A DNA stretch of 64,000 nucleotides from Oscillospiraceae bacterium (GCA_902363145.1 CABIZB010000001.1:992001-1056000), one strand, 5' to 3'. Positions 34,114-43,557 are shown, numbered from the stretch's first letter. The notes: generated by a model not told the origin, from the sequence alone. Program-made: numbers and translations.

Positions 34114-34821
34114 TTATTTAACTACGTCCGAATCGTTCATTACGTCTGTTTTCTTCTTGCTGCCGAATTTGTTTTCAGTGCCGTTTCTGAGGCGCTGGAT
34201 ATTGGAGCGGTGCATATAAATGAGCAGGATACTTGTGCAGAGCACCAGTCCCGTATGTATCAGCGCTCTTTCGATGCCCACGTTATACACGAACATGTGC
34301 ACGCAGAATGTGATTATAGGATATACCGCTGCCGAGAGTATGGAACCGAGGGAAACATATCTGGATATAGCAACCACGATTATGAAAAACGGTATTACTA
34401 TGCAGAATGTAACAGGGTCGATGACCAGCAGGATAGAGCATGAAACAAGCACGCCCTTTCCGCCCTTGAAGCCGTAGTACAGCGGGAAAATATGACCGAT
34501 TATGGAAAAAAGTCCCGAGATATATCCGATAGTTCTTTTATCCACCAAAGCATGAACACTTTCAAAATCGGCACCCATAAGCAGCTTTGCTATCTGCAGG
34601 GAAATCAGAACCGCAACAACGCCCTTTGCCAGATCGCCGATAAGCGTCAGCAGGGCAGGCACCTTTCCGTAGCAGCGCAGGGTATTTGTAAGCCCTGCGT
34701 TCTTGCTTCCGTGTTCTCTTATATCCTCATGCTTTAAAAGCTTTACAACTATTATAGCCGAGTTGCAGCTTCCCAGCAGATATGATATCACCGCTGTGAG
34801 CAGCAATGTGAGTATCAGCAT
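34114..34821 (-). CDS. plsY: Glycerol-3-phosphate acyltransferase PlsY
   Basis: 235-residue membrane protein, five or more segments. It transfers the acyl group from acyl-phosphate to glycerol 3-phosphate. SYLLGSCNSAIIV, EDIREHGSKNAGLTNTLRCYGK and FKGGKGVL are the three conserved motifs (the usual S-x-N-x-G-x-TN is SKNAGLTN). The C-terminus is longer and basic. The ATG at 34821 has GGGGG at the right spacing. Confidence 0.95.
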   Translation of the reverse strand: MLILTLLLTAVISYLLGSCNSAIIVVKLLKHEDIREHGSKNAGLTNTLRCYGKVPALLTLIGDLAKGVVAVLISLQIAKLLMGADFESVHALVDKRTIGYISGLFSIIGHIFPLYYGFKGGKGVLVSCSILLVIDPVTFCIVIPFFIIVVAISRYVSLGSILSAAVYPIITFCVHMFVYNVGIERALIHTGLVLCTSILLIYMHRSNIQRLRNGTENKFGSKKKTDVMNDSDVVK

Positions 34822-34839
34822 TTGATCTACCCCCAAAAA

Positions 34840-36171
34840 TTACTTAGTATCCTGATTGTCTCTTTCTCTGATAACAAAGCGGACGGGCGTTCCTGTAAGT
34901 CCGAAGGTCTGGCGTATCTGATTTTCAATGTATCGCTGATACGAGAAGTGGAACAGGTCTGCACGGTTCACAAAGACAACGAATGTGGGCGGCCTTACCG
35001 ATGCCTGAGTCATATAGTATATCTTCAGTCGTCTGCCCTTGTCGGAGGGGGGCTGAACTCTTGTGGTGGCATAAGAAAGCACATCGTTGAGCATACCTGT
35101 GGTTATTCTCATGCAGTTCTGGGAATTTACGCTGTTTATAAGCTCAAACAGCTTATCCACACGCTGACCCGTTTTTGCGGAGATGAATATGAAAGGAACA
35201 TATGACATGAAGCTGAACTTTTCCTTCAGGTCATTGGTATATTCCTCCATAGTGCCTGTGCTTTTGTCAACAGCGTCCCACTTGTTGACGGCAACGATGC
35301 ACGCCTTGCCCTGCTCATGGGCATAGCCCGCTACCTTGGAATCCTGATCGGTAAAGCCCACAAGTGCGTCGATAACGATAACGCACACGTCGGCACGGTC
35401 AACTGCCATATAAGCTCTCAGCACGCTGTAATGCTCTATTTTTTCGGTTATCTTGGACTTTCTTCTGATACCTGCGGTATCAATGAAAACGTACTTGCCG
35501 TCCTCATTCTCGATGATAGTATCGGTAGCGTCACGGGTGGTTCCCGCAATATCGGAAACGATAGCTCTCTCCTCGCCTGCAATGCGGTTGATAAGGGAGG
35601 ATTTTCCAACGTTCGGCTTTCCGATAACGGCTACCTTGATATACTCCTCATCATATTCGGGAGTGTCCTCCTTGGGGAAATACTTGAATATCTCATCAAG
35701 CAGATCGCCCGAACCGTGTCCGTGAAGTGCGGATACGGGGAACGGATCGCCCATGCCAAGATTATAGAACTCATAAAACTCAGGGGGAGGCTCACCTATG
35801 CCGTCGCACTTGTTTACCGCAAGTATAACGGGCTTGCCGCTCTTCTGGAGCATGGAAGCTACCTCATAATCATCGGCAGTAACACCGCAGCGCATATCGG
35901 TAAGAAAAACTATAACATCTGCCTTTTCGATGGCAACCTGTGCCTGACGTCTCATCTGGGCAAGGATAACATCGTCGCTGGCAGGCTCGATTCCGCCTGT
36001 ATCGACTATCATAAACTCCCTGTTGCGCCACTCGCATTTGGAATAAATACGGTCACGGGTAACGCCGGGGGTATCTTCAACAATGGAAAGGCGCTTGCCT
36101 ACCAGCTTGTTGAAAAGGGTGGATTTACCAACATTGGGTCGGCCCACCACCGCAACTATCGGCAATGACAT
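34840..36171 (-). CDS. der: Ribosome biogenesis GTPase Der
   Basis: 443 residues with two G domains in tandem: GRPNVGKSTLFN at residue 8 and GKPNVGKSSLIN near 185, each with DTGG/DTAG and NKCD/NKWD, then the KH-like C-terminal domain. Needed for 50S assembly. Confidence 0.97.
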   Translation of the reverse strand: MSLPIVAVVGRPNVGKSTLFNKLVGKRLSIVEDTPGVTRDRIYSKCEWRNREFMIVDTGGIEPASDDVILAQMRRQAQVAIEKADVIVFLTDMRCGVTADDYEVASMLQKSGKPVILAVNKCDGIGEPPPEFYEFYNLGMGDPFPVSALHGHGSGDLLDEIFKYFPKEDTPEYDEEYIKVAVIGKPNVGKSSLINRIAGEERAIVSDIAGTTRDATDTIIENEDGKYVFIDTAGIRRKSKITEKIEHYSVLRAYMAVDRADVCVIVIDALVGFTDQDSKVAGYAHEQGKACIVAVNKWDAVDKSTGTMEEYTNDLKEKFSFMSYVPFIFISAKTGQRVDKLFELINSVNSQNCMRITTGMLNDVLSYATTRVQPPSDKGRRLKIYYMTQASVRPPTFVVFVNRADLFHFSYQRYIENQIRQTFGLTGTPVRFVIRERDNQDTK

Positions 36172-36188
36172 ATTATCATCTCCTATCT

Positions 36189-37490
36189 TTATTCAACACC
36201 AAGGATACCGTCCAGCAGAGAAAAGCCGTCGTTGTCGGTCAGGCGTATTTTCACGCCCAGAGCCTCCTCTACCTGCGGTATGGTGATATCGTCGAGAAAA
36301 ATATCGCTGTCACGCATTATCATAGATTTTGTGAGCAGAAGCTCGGTTCCCAGCGGCTTATCTTTCAGCTGAGCCATAATATCCTGCGCTGTCAGCAGAC
36401 CTGCAACGGTGATGGTCTCACCGAAAAAGTCATTCACAATTTTATATACCCTGCATTTCAGGTTTTTATACTTCTGTTCAGCCATCTGCGCAAGCCCTGA
36501 AATAAACCCGAATGCGGCTGCGCCTGTGGCAATAGATACCTCCCGCTGATCCTCTGGCGGGTCGGAAAGTTTAAGCGCCGACTCAAACTCATCATACAGT
36601 GAGCGGAGCATTCCAACGCCGTTTTCATACTGGGGGTATTCCTCGTAGAAATCAGCATCATGGAGAGGTCTTTTTGCAATAAGATAAAATTCGTCAGAGG
36701 GGAAAACCAGCCTTGTACCGTATTTTTCAAGGAACTCCTGCTGGAAGCCCTCGATAATGTCGATAGCCTCCCCTGCCGTTTTTTCATTAAAAAGGGTAAG
36801 GGGGTAAAGTCCCTCTCTGAACTTTGTAAGACCAACGGGAACGATAGCAACGCTGTTTACATTTGGCATAAGGCTGCCAAGGTCGGTAAGCGTTCTTCTA
36901 AGCTCGTCGCCGTCGTTAAGTCCCGGGCAAAGAACTATCTGGCAGTTCATGGAAATGCCTGCGTCAGCCATTTGACGGAGAAATGCTATCTTCTCACCCG
37001 CAAAGCGGTTGTGCATCATCAGGCAGCGCAGCTCGGGATTTGTTGTATGGACAGAAACATTGATATTGAGCTTCATCTCAATAATTCTGTCAATATCCTT
37101 CTGCACAAGATTTGTAAGGGTGACATAGTTTCCCTGCAAAAAGGAAAGTCGAGCGTCATCGTCCTTGAAATAAAGGGTCTTGCGCATATTCGGGGGCATC
37201 TGGTCGATAAAGCAGAACACGCATTTATTGCAGCAGCTCAGCTTTTTATCCATCAGGAACGTTTCAAATTCAAGCCCCAGATCGTCATATTCGTTCTTCG
37301 GGAATTTGAGAATAATGTGCTTATCCCCTCTTTTAAGGGCAAGCGTCACCATGCTTTCCGAAGAATAATACATATAATCAAGCACATCGGAAATTTTATG
37401 TCCGTTTACGGATACAAGAATGTCTCCCGCCTTTACGCCGTGATGCCAGGCAGGTGAATCCGCTATTACATTTGTTATCTCAGCAGACAT
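36189..37490 (-). CDS. DUF512 protein with PDZ and radical-SAM-like cysteines
   Basis: 433 residues. Residues 1-60 are a PDZ-like fold (VIADSPAWHHGVKAGDILVSVNG); then CCNKCVFCFIDQMP gives a C-x3-C-x2-C like cluster site of radical SAM enzymes; the rest is the DUF512 domain (GKPL-type end). Such proteins stand next to der across clostridia and cyanobacteria and have no assigned reaction. Confidence 0.88.
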   Translation of the reverse strand: MSAEITNVIADSPAWHHGVKAGDILVSVNGHKISDVLDYMYYSSESMVTLALKRGDKHIILKFPKNEYDDLGLEFETFLMDKKLSCCNKCVFCFIDQMPPNMRKTLYFKDDDARLSFLQGNYVTLTNLVQKDIDRIIEMKLNINVSVHTTNPELRCLMMHNRFAGEKIAFLRQMADAGISMNCQIVLCPGLNDGDELRRTLTDLGSLMPNVNSVAIVPVGLTKFREGLYPLTLFNEKTAGEAIDIIEGFQQEFLEKYGTRLVFPSDEFYLIAKRPLHDADFYEEYPQYENGVGMLRSLYDEFESALKLSDPPEDQREVSIATGAAAFGFISGLAQMAEQKYKNLKCRVYKIVNDFFGETITVAGLLTAQDIMAQLKDKPLGTELLLTKSMIMRDSDIFLDDITIPQVEEALGVKIRLTDNDGFSLLDGILGVE

Positions 37491-37566
37491 AAAAACCTCC
37501 GAAAATTCTAACCTAAGAAAAAAGCAGAGCGGATTGCTCCTGCTCTGCTTTCTGAGGAAACAGAAA

Positions 37567-37749
37567 TTACGCTTCCTTCTTAATTACCTCAACGCCCTTG
37601 TAATATCCGCAGTTCTTGCAAACCTTGTGAGGAGCGACCAGCTCGCCGCAGTGTGAGCATCTGGAAAAAGCGGGGGTGTCCAGCTTCCAAACAGCCGAAC
37701 GTCTCTTATCACGTCTAGCCTTGGATACCTTTCTCTTTGGTACTGCCAT
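37567..37749 (-). CDS. rpmF: 50S ribosomal protein L32
   Basis: 60 residues. Starts MAVPKRKVSKARRDKRR and has the zinc site CSHCGELVAPHKVCKNCG with four Cys, the zinc form of L32. Follows the YceD gene, as usual. Confidence 0.98.
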   Translation of the reverse strand: MAVPKRKVSKARRDKRRSAVWKLDTPAFSRCSHCGELVAPHKVCKNCGYYKGVEVIKKEA

Positions 37750-37793
37750 TTCAGCACCTCCTTATCATAATAGCCATAAACCCGATACTGCCG

Positions 37794-38237
37794 TTATTCA
37801 CAGCCGCATTCGGAAATGTTTAAATCCGCACCGCATTTAGGACACAATCCCTTGCAGTCCTCTTTGCAGAGCAGCTTTGTCGGCATCTGAAGCAACACAT
37901 CATTTACAGCAAGCTCGTCCACATCAAGGTCATCACCGTCGGTAACGATGTACTCGTCATTGTCGCTGTTAAGGGACTTTACGAGAACGTGCTCGAAATC
38001 GAAGGAATAACTGCGTTCAAAGCTGCTTAAGCATCGGTCGCACTCGGCGCTGATTTTCACATCTGCGGTATATTCCAATGTGACTATACCTGCACGGTTG
38101 CGAAAAACGCCCTTCAGAGTTACAGGACCGATAAAGCTATAACCATGTATTTCACTCAGCCTTTCGGGGGATACCTGCGCATCAAGCTCCAGCTTTTCGC
38201 CGGGTATCTCATAAAGCTGCTTTAAGTTGATAACCAT
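37794..38237 (-). CDS. YceD/DUF177 family protein
   Basis: 147 residues of the YceD family, which precedes rpmF in most bacteria and is linked to 23S rRNA accumulation. ISAECDRCLSSFERSYSFDFEHV and the C-terminal Cys cluster CKEDCKGLCPKCGADLNISECGC are typical. The ATG at 38237 has AGGAG 7 nt upstream; the longer frame is not supported. Confidence 0.92.
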   Translation of the reverse strand: MVINLKQLYEIPGEKLELDAQVSPERLSEIHGYSFIGPVTLKGVFRNRAGIVTLEYTADVKISAECDRCLSSFERSYSFDFEHVLVKSLNSDNDEYIVTDGDDLDVDELAVNDVLLQMPTKLLCKEDCKGLCPKCGADLNISECGCE

Positions 38238-38259
38238 AAAACGCTCCTGTACCAACACA

Positions 38260-38303
38260 CAGCCTATATTATATCATTATTTTTCTGATATGTCAATAGG
38301 CTG
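38260..38303. repeat. Inverted repeat flanking the yceD-rpmF promoter
   Basis: CAGCCTAT (38260-38267) and its exact complement ATAGGCTG (38296-38303) enclose the promoter. It could be an operator or, in RNA, a leader hairpin. No known site such as FapR matches it. Confidence 0.45.
38268..38296 (-). promoter_or_regulatory. Sigma-A promoter of yceD-rpmF
   Basis: Minus strand: TTGACA (38296-38291), 17-bp spacer, TATAAT (38273-38268); both hexamers perfect. Confidence 0.85.
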
Positions 38304-38323
38304 CACGATTTTTTTTGATTATT

Positions 38324-38734
38324 TTACTTGATAGCGTACTTTGTAACGCTCTCGGGAAGATCAGCCTTATCAGCGGAAACGGTGAATACTACGTTTACAT
38401 CGTTGCCTGTAAGCTTGTCGATCTTTGCGAGAAGAGCGCCCAGAGCATCGTAATCAGCTCCGCCTACCTTGAGGATAGAGTCAACAAAGATATCCTTAAT
38501 ATCGTAGTTGCCTGCAACGAGTCCTGCAACAAGGCCGAAGAAAGCTTCAAAGGAATAGATTCTGTAAACGTCGGTGTCAACGATCCTTACACTGTGAGGA
38601 ATATCGTATCTGAGCTTATCGCTCTTATCAATGCAAACAACGTAACCATCGGTGTTCTGGGAAGCAGCGTTGATCATGTCGATCAGAATCTTAGTTTTTC
38701 CGGAACCCTTATTACCTGTAATGATCTTTACCAT
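38324..38734 (-). CDS. P-loop NTPase-like protein, 136 aa
   Basis: Begins MVKIITGNKGSGKTKILIDM with a Walker A loop (GNKGSGKT) within the first 15 residues. A hydrophobic stretch FEAFFGLVAGLVAGNYDIKDIFVDSIL is followed by an end (NVVFTVSADKADLPESVTKY) that may hold Walker B-like residues. Small stand-alone proteins of this kind occur in Oscillospirales with no known function. The start with Walker A right behind it is preferred; the open frame is 39 codons longer upstream. Confidence 0.75.
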   Translation of the reverse strand: MVKIITGNKGSGKTKILIDMINAASQNTDGYVVCIDKSDKLRYDIPHSVRIVDTDVYRIYSFEAFFGLVAGLVAGNYDIKDIFVDSILKVGGADYDALGALLAKIDKLTGNDVNVVFTVSADKADLPESVTKYAIK

Positions 38735-38889
38735 AATTACTCCATTCTCAGCGGCGAAGATTATTTTTTCGGAGCGGCTCTGCTGACGGATAAGACGCCG
38801 CTGTGCAGTCTTGCCCGCAGAACAGGATCGCTCCTGTTCAAAACACAGCACTCCTTATATACTCACCCCGTTGGGGGCTGAAGCCTTTT

Positions 38890-40230
38890 TTATCTGTCGA
38901 GCTTAGCCTCGAGAGCAGCCTTCTGATCCTCATAGCCGGGCTTGCCGAGGAGAGCAAACATATTCTTCTTGTAGCTCTCAACGCCGGGCTGGTTGAAGGG
39001 GTTGATGCCGAGCATATATCCGCTTACGGCGCAAGCCTTCTCGAAGAAGTAAACCATGTAGCCGAAGCTCTTTTCAGCAGTGTCCTCAAGCTCAAGAACA
39101 ACATTGGGAACGCCGCCCTCGGTATGAGCGAGGATAGTGCCCTCATATGCGCATCTGTTTACAACAGACATATTCTGGTTTGTGAGGAAGTTAAGGCCGT
39201 CAAGGTTTGCAGCGTCGTCTTCAAGGAAGAAGTCCTGCTTGGGCTTCTTGATGTCAACAACAGTCTCAAACATAACTCTGGAGCCGCTCTGGATGAACTG
39301 ACCCATAGAGTGAAGGTCGGTGGAGAAGATGCAGGAGGAAGGATACAGACCCTTGTTGTCCTTGCCCTCGCTCTCGCCGAAGAGCTGCTTGAACCACTCT
39401 GCCATCATTGCGAATGCAGGGTCGTAAGCAACCAGTATCTCAACGGACTTGCCCTTTCTGTAAAGGATATTTCTGATAGCTGCGTACTTGTAGCAGTCGT
39501 TATTGTCAAAATCAGCCTTGAGGTCGTTCATAGCCTGTGCAGCGCCTGCCATAACAGCGTCGATATCGCAGCCTGCAACAGCGATGGGAAGAAGACCTAC
39601 TGCGGTAAGAACGGAATATCTTCCGCCGATATCGTCAGCGATAACGAAGGTCTCGTAGCCTTCCTTGTCGGAAAGCTCCTTGAGGGTTCCTCTCGCCTTA
39701 TCGGTGGTGGCGAAGATCCTATCCTTAGCGCCTTCCTTGCCGTACTTCTTCTCGATCATCTCTCTGAATACTCTGAAAGCAAGAGCAGGCTCGGTAGTTG
39801 TACCGGACTTGGAAATTACGTTAACGGAAAAATCCTTGCCCTCGCAGAGAGAAACGATCTCATTGAGATATGTGGGGGAAATGTTGTTGCCCACATAGTA
39901 GATGTCAGGTGTGTCTTTCTTCAGATTATTGTAAAGAGGAGACTTCATCAGCTCGATAGCAGCTCTTGCGCCCAGGTAGGAACCGCCGATGCCGATAACG
40001 ATAAGTATATCGGAATTCTGTTGGATCTTCTTGGCAGCAGCCTTGATCCTTGCAAACTCGTCCTTGTCGTAGTTTACGGGAAGATCGGTCCAGCCGAGGA
40101 AATCATTTCCAGCGCCGCTCTTATCCTCAAGGATCTTTGCAGCAAGCTCAGCCTGAGCCTTAGCAGCTTCCATTTCATGAGGAGCGATGAAGCTCTCAAG
40201 ATACTTTGTATTAAGATGTAAAGGTGCCAT
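38890..40230 (-). CDS. pgi: Glucose-6-phosphate isomerase
   Basis: 446 residues, the usual size of the Firmicute type. Interconverts glucose 6-phosphate and fructose 6-phosphate. [33 protein letters not shown] and the C-terminal [18 protein letters not shown] signatures are present. The second ATG (MAPLHLN) lies 9 nt after GGAGG and is preferred. Confidence 0.97.
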   Translation of the reverse strand: MAPLHLNTKYLESFIAPHEMEAAKAQAELAAKILEDKSGAGNDFLGWTDLPVNYDKDEFARIKAAAKKIQQNSDILIVIGIGGSYLGARAAIELMKSPLYNNLKKDTPDIYYVGNNISPTYLNEIVSLCEGKDFSVNVISKSGTTTEPALAFRVFREMIEKKYGKEGAKDRIFATTDKARGTLKELSDKEGYETFVIADDIGGRYSVLTAVGLLPIAVAGCDIDAVMAGAAQAMNDLKADFDNNDCYKYAAIRNILYRKGKSVEILVAYDPAFAMMAEWFKQLFGESEGKDNKGLYPSSCIFSTDLHSMGQFIQSGSRVMFETVVDIKKPKQDFFLEDDAANLDGLNFLTNQNMSVVNRCAYEGTILAHTEGGVPNVVLELEDTAEKSFGYMVYFFEKACAVSGYMLGINPFNQPGVESYKKNMFALLGKPGYEDQKAALEAKLDR

Positions 40231-40375
40231 TTTCATTATCCTCCAATATATATTGCGCAGTACAAAATGCACATACGCATCATTCCATAGCCATTATTAT
40301 ATTACTATATTTTCGGGGATTTTGCAAGATTTTTTGGCAACATTAACTTAATTAGCCGAAAATTAGTTGATTTAA

Positions 40376-41515
40376 CTAAAAGCAAAACAAATTTTTCAGC
40401 ATTTCTGACAACACATTTTTGAAATCTTTTTTGCAGATATACTCTGCCGCACAGATATCGCAGGTCTTTAGGAGCCTTTTGCCGATGTACAGCCGCAGCT
40501 CCCCTACCTTATCGCCCTTTTTCAGCGGAGCATACACTCCTGTTGGCAGGGATATCCTCGCTGTGATGTTCCCCGCACTGCCCTTTGACACCACTACGTT
40601 GCCCACAGGCTCCACCGCCAGCCGCACGCTTTCGGCGCAGCCCTGCTTCACAAGGATACTTTCGGGCAGGTCATCGGGTATTGGCGGCGAGGTTATCATA
40701 TACCCGTCAAAGCCGATGTCAAGCAGCTCCTTTGCCAGCGCCATGGCGATATCTTCATCGGGGCAGTCCATAACGGCGGTCACAAAGCAGATATCATCAC
40801 GCCTTGCACCCTCGGCGGCAAAATATCCCGATGACGGGCCCGTACCGCATTTAAAGCCCACAGAGCCTTTATATCTGTGGCCCATTCGGTTGGCCGTCAC
40901 CAGCTGCACCTCTCCGCCTTTCAGCTCGTCAATGCGTGAGGTGAACATTTCCGTCAGCTCATTGTGTTTTGAAAGCTCACACAGCAGCAGAGCGGCGTCA
41001 TGGGCAGTGGTATATTGGGCATCATCGCCGTAATAGCCCGTACATTCGGTAAAAAGAGTATCGTTCATGCCAAGCTCGGCGGCACGGCTGTTCATAAGCT
41101 CCGTGAACTTTTCCTCGCTGCCGCTAATTTTTTCCGCAATAACACAGCAGGCATCGTTGGCGTTGCCTATTATCACGCCTTTGAGCAGGTCGCCGAGGGC
41201 CATTTTCTCCCCGGGCATTAGCCATATCTGTGCACCCTGCATAGAGTTGGCGTGCTCGCTGGTAACAAGCTCTGTTTCAAGAGACAGCTCTCCCCTGTCC
41301 ATGGCTTCCGCCGCAAGGAGAACTGTCATAAGCTTGTTGAACGAGCCCATTTTTACTCTTTTATCGCCGTTGTTTTCACGGATAACGGTATGTGTCTCCG
41401 CCTCCATCAGCACGTAGCTGCGGGAATATTCCTCCGATATGGTCTCGGCGGACACATTCACTGCGCTCATCATTATAACAGAAGCGGAAATTACCGACAG
41501 AATTTTTTTCAGCAT
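40376..41515 (-). CDS. D-alanyl-D-alanine carboxypeptidase-like (S11), changed motifs
   Basis: 379 residues with a signal peptide (LKKILSVISASVIMMSAVNVSA). The S-x-x-K motif is SFNKLM at about residue 58, in the expected position. The second motif reads GNANDACCV, where S-x-N is N-A-N, a variant common in clostridia; the third, usually KTG, is FKCGTG, i.e. KCG. The C-terminal PBP5-like domain is present, but the amphipathic membrane anchor is not distinct. It may still act on cell-wall stem peptides or may be a non-catalytic paralogue of DacF. Confidence 0.85.
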   Translation of the reverse strand: MLKKILSVISASVIMMSAVNVSAETISEEYSRSYVLMEAETHTVIRENNGDKRVKMGSFNKLMTVLLAAEAMDRGELSLETELVTSEHANSMQGAQIWLMPGEKMALGDLLKGVIIGNANDACCVIAEKISGSEEKFTELMNSRAAELGMNDTLFTECTGYYGDDAQYTTAHDAALLLCELSKHNELTEMFTSRIDELKGGEVQLVTANRMGHRYKGSVGFKCGTGPSSGYFAAEGARRDDICFVTAVMDCPDEDIAMALAKELLDIGFDGYMITSPPIPDDLPESILVKQGCAESVRLAVEPVGNVVVSKGSAGNITARISLPTGVYAPLKKGDKVGELRLYIGKRLLKTCDICAAEYICKKDFKNVLSEMLKNLFCF

Positions 41516-41561
41516 ATTATCACCCATATATAATATGCCGATAATTTTGGTATTAGGACAA

Positions 41562-41876
41562 TCAGCCTGTTATCAGGTCAATGACGCTTTCCTTGGTCTG
41601 AAGTCCCACCAGCGCTCCCAGAGGAACGCCGTTTTTAAAGGCAATGAGCGTGGGAATGCTTTCAACGCCGAAAGCTGCCGCCAGCTGAGGCTGCTCGTCA
41701 ACATTTATCTTGCCGACAGTAACGGTGTCGGCATATTCCTCTGCGATCTCGTCGATTATGGGAGCAAGCATTCTGCATGGGCCGCACCAGCCTGCCCAGA
41801 AGTCGATAAGCACAGTCTTTTCCGACTGCATAACAGTTCTGTCAAAATTCTCGGAGGTTATCATAATCTCACTCAT
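41562..41876 (-). CDS. trxA: Thioredoxin
   Basis: 104 residues. Active site [10 protein letters not shown] at residues 28-37, cis-Pro in [11 protein letters not shown]. Followed upstream by an FTR-like cysteine protein in the same direction, so the pair probably forms a redox relay. Confidence 0.96.
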   Translation of the reverse strand: MSEIMITSENFDRTVMQSEKTVLIDFWAGWCGPCRMLAPIIDEIAEEYADTVTVGKINVDEQPQLAAAFGVESIPTLIAFKNGVPLGALVGLQTKESVIDLITG

Positions 41877-41888
41877 AGCAATGCTCCT

Positions 41889-42086
41889 TTACTTTGATTT
41901 ATAGTACAGCATACAATGGCAATAGCCCTCAAAATCAGGATCCTTTATCTGATCCCTGAACTCCTTGCACATACATTTGTTGTCCTCGGTCTTTTCAAGC
42001 CGACATGGGCAGTAGCCGCCCTTTTTGGCAAGCCCCTCCTTGATGAGCTTCACCACTTCTTCATCGGGATTAAACGTTATTTTCAT
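41889..42086 (-). CDS. Ferredoxin-thioredoxin reductase catalytic-chain-like protein
   Basis: 65 residues. The Cys pattern GYCPCRL ... NKCMCKEF ... GYCHCML is that of the FTR catalytic subunit: two CPC/CxC pairs holding a 4Fe-4S cluster and one redox disulfide. It is shorter than the plant/cyanobacterial chain. The thioredoxin gene follows by 12 bp, so electrons from ferredoxin to this thioredoxin is a fair inference. Confidence 0.85.
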   Translation of the reverse strand: MKITFNPDEEVVKLIKEGLAKKGGYCPCRLEKTEDNKCMCKEFRDQIKDPDFEGYCHCMLYYKSK

Positions 42087-42120
42087 ATGCTCATTCCTTT
42101 CATGTCATGCCTTGGGAAAT

Positions 42121-42858
42121 TTATTTTGTGCAGCTGTGCGAGCCGCAGTTGTGACCCTCGCCGTGGTCGTGATGACTGCACATTACAAAAGGATCATAGC
42201 TGAGACTGCCGTTGAGAAGGGCATTCACGGCCTCGTCCGCATCGCCGTCAGCGCCGCCGTAAAGCTTTATTCCCGCAGCTGCCAGGGCATTCTGCGCTCC
42301 GCCGCCGATACCTCCGCAGATAAGAACGTCTGTGCCGTTTTCTTTGAGAAAACCTGCCAGTGCGCCGTGTCCGCTTTCGGGAGCCGCCATGACTTCAGAA
42401 CCCGTTACCTTGCCGTCAGTGACATCATAGAACTTAAAAAACCGGGTGTGACCAAAATGCTGGAATATCTTTCCGTTATCAAATGTTACCGCAATTCTCA
42501 TAATACCATTTCCTTTCGATTTTACCTTGGAGCAGCCCTCTCCCCTGGGGCAGCCGCAGCATTTGCCGCCGCCGCAAAGCACATAGCTTCCGCCCGAAAC
42601 CGCAAGAGGTCTGCCGTTGACGATACATTCCGCTATCTTTTCACGGGCAATGTTGTAAATTTCCGTAGCAGTAGTGCGTGATATCTCCATAAGCTCCGCC
42701 GCCTGACTGTGGGTGAGCTTTTCAAGATCAACGAGACGTATGACCTCGTACTCATCTACCGTGAGCGTTACCGTATCCCCCGAAGCAAAACCTGCGGGAT
42801 AGAACATTGAGTATTCAGGCTCACTGCACACCTTTCTGCATCTCTGGGGTCTTGGCAT
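42121..42858 (-). CDS. DUF134 DNA-binding domain fused to NifX/NafY-like domain
   Basis: 245 residues. Residues 1-100 are a DUF134 domain with a helix-turn-helix (LTHSQAAELMEISRTTATEIYNIAREKI) preceded by RPQRCRKV. From about 119 (MRIAVTFDNGKIFQHFGHTRFFKFYD) it is a dinitrogenase iron-molybdenum cofactor domain of the MTH1175 type. The end is a His/Cys tail CSHHDHGEGHNCGSHSC. These two domains are often in adjacent genes; here they are one protein. Probably an Fe-S or metal-sensing regulator; function unknown. Confidence 0.88.
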   Translation of the reverse strand: MPRPQRCRKVCSEPEYSMFYPAGFASGDTVTLTVDEYEVIRLVDLEKLTHSQAAELMEISRTTATEIYNIAREKIAECIVNGRPLAVSGGSYVLCGGGKCCGCPRGEGCSKVKSKGNGIMRIAVTFDNGKIFQHFGHTRFFKFYDVTDGKVTGSEVMAAPESGHGALAGFLKENGTDVLICGGIGGGAQNALAAAGIKLYGGADGDADEAVNALLNGSLSYDPFVMCSHHDHGEGHNCGSHSCTK

Positions 42859-42924
42859 ACTGTCCCTCCTTTATTTCCGACTATAGTCGATTATAACACA
42901 TTTATATGCAGATGTCAAGGGGAT

Positions 42925-42959
42925 AAAAAAAGAGCCGCACCAAATAATGATGCGGCTCC
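42925..42959 (-). terminator. Terminator of pduL
   Basis: Minus strand: GAGCCGCA and TGCGGCTC form an 8-bp stem followed by seven T. 20 bp after the pduL stop. Confidence 0.92.
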
Positions 42960-42978
42960 TGTTACAGTATATGAGCTA

Positions 42979-43557
42979 TTACATTCTGTAGATAGTACCC
43001 TTAAGGTCGGGTGTTGCGGAAATAGCGTTGGATTCATCGGTGTCGATGTGCATAGCTCTTGCAAAGTTCTCGGAAACACGACATACAACATCGCCGAGGA
43101 TTGCCTTTCTGCCGTTGGTCTCGACCTTTACCCAAACGATCTCCTTATCCTTTACGCCAAGCTCCTCAGCATCAGCGGGAGTAAGGTGGATATGACGCTT
43201 TGCAACGATAACACCCTCGGAAAGCTCTACCTCGCCGCAGGGGCCAACCAGCTTACATGCGCCTGAACCTGCAATGTCGCCGCTCTCTCTGATAGGAGCA
43301 ACGATTCCAATGGAACGTGCGTCTGTAGCGGAAAGCTCAACCTGATTAGCCTTTCTTACAGGGCCGAGGATAGAAACGTTTGCAAGAGACTTCTTAGGGC
43401 CTACTACCTCAACTCTCTGCTCGCTTGCGAACTGGCCCGGCTGAGAAAGATCCTTCTTCTTTGTAAGAGTAGCACCCTTGCCGAAAAGAATCTCAAGAGT
43501 TTCCTGAGTAACGTGTACGTGACGTGCGGAAGTTTCAACAATAAATTCTGCTGACAT
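42979..43557 (-). CDS. pduL: Phosphate propanoyltransferase / phosphotransacylase PduL
   Basis: 192 residues with the duplicated PduL barrel; both metal sites are visible (SARHVHVTQ and VAKRHIHLTP). Converts acyl-CoA plus phosphate to acyl phosphate; in Ruminococcaceae the free, non-microcompartment form often replaces Pta in acetate formation. No microcompartment targeting extension or shell gene is near. Start ATG at 43557 has GAAAGG upstream. Confidence 0.93.
   Translation of the reverse strand: MSAEFIVETSARHVHVTQETLEILFGKGATLTKKKDLSQPGQFASEQRVEVVGPKKSLANVSILGPVRKANQVELSATDARSIGIVAPIRESGDIAGSGACKLVGPCGEVELSEGVIVAKRHIHLTPADAEELGVKDKEIVWVKVETNGRKAILGDVVCRVSENFARAMHIDTDESNAISATPDLKGTIYRM

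Noticed and set aside
38803..40221. A 472-codon plus-strand open frame opposite pgi
   Set aside because: It is the antisense of pgi, whose reading is full length with all motifs. The composition (Leu/Val/Ser-rich without domains) is that of a shadow frame.
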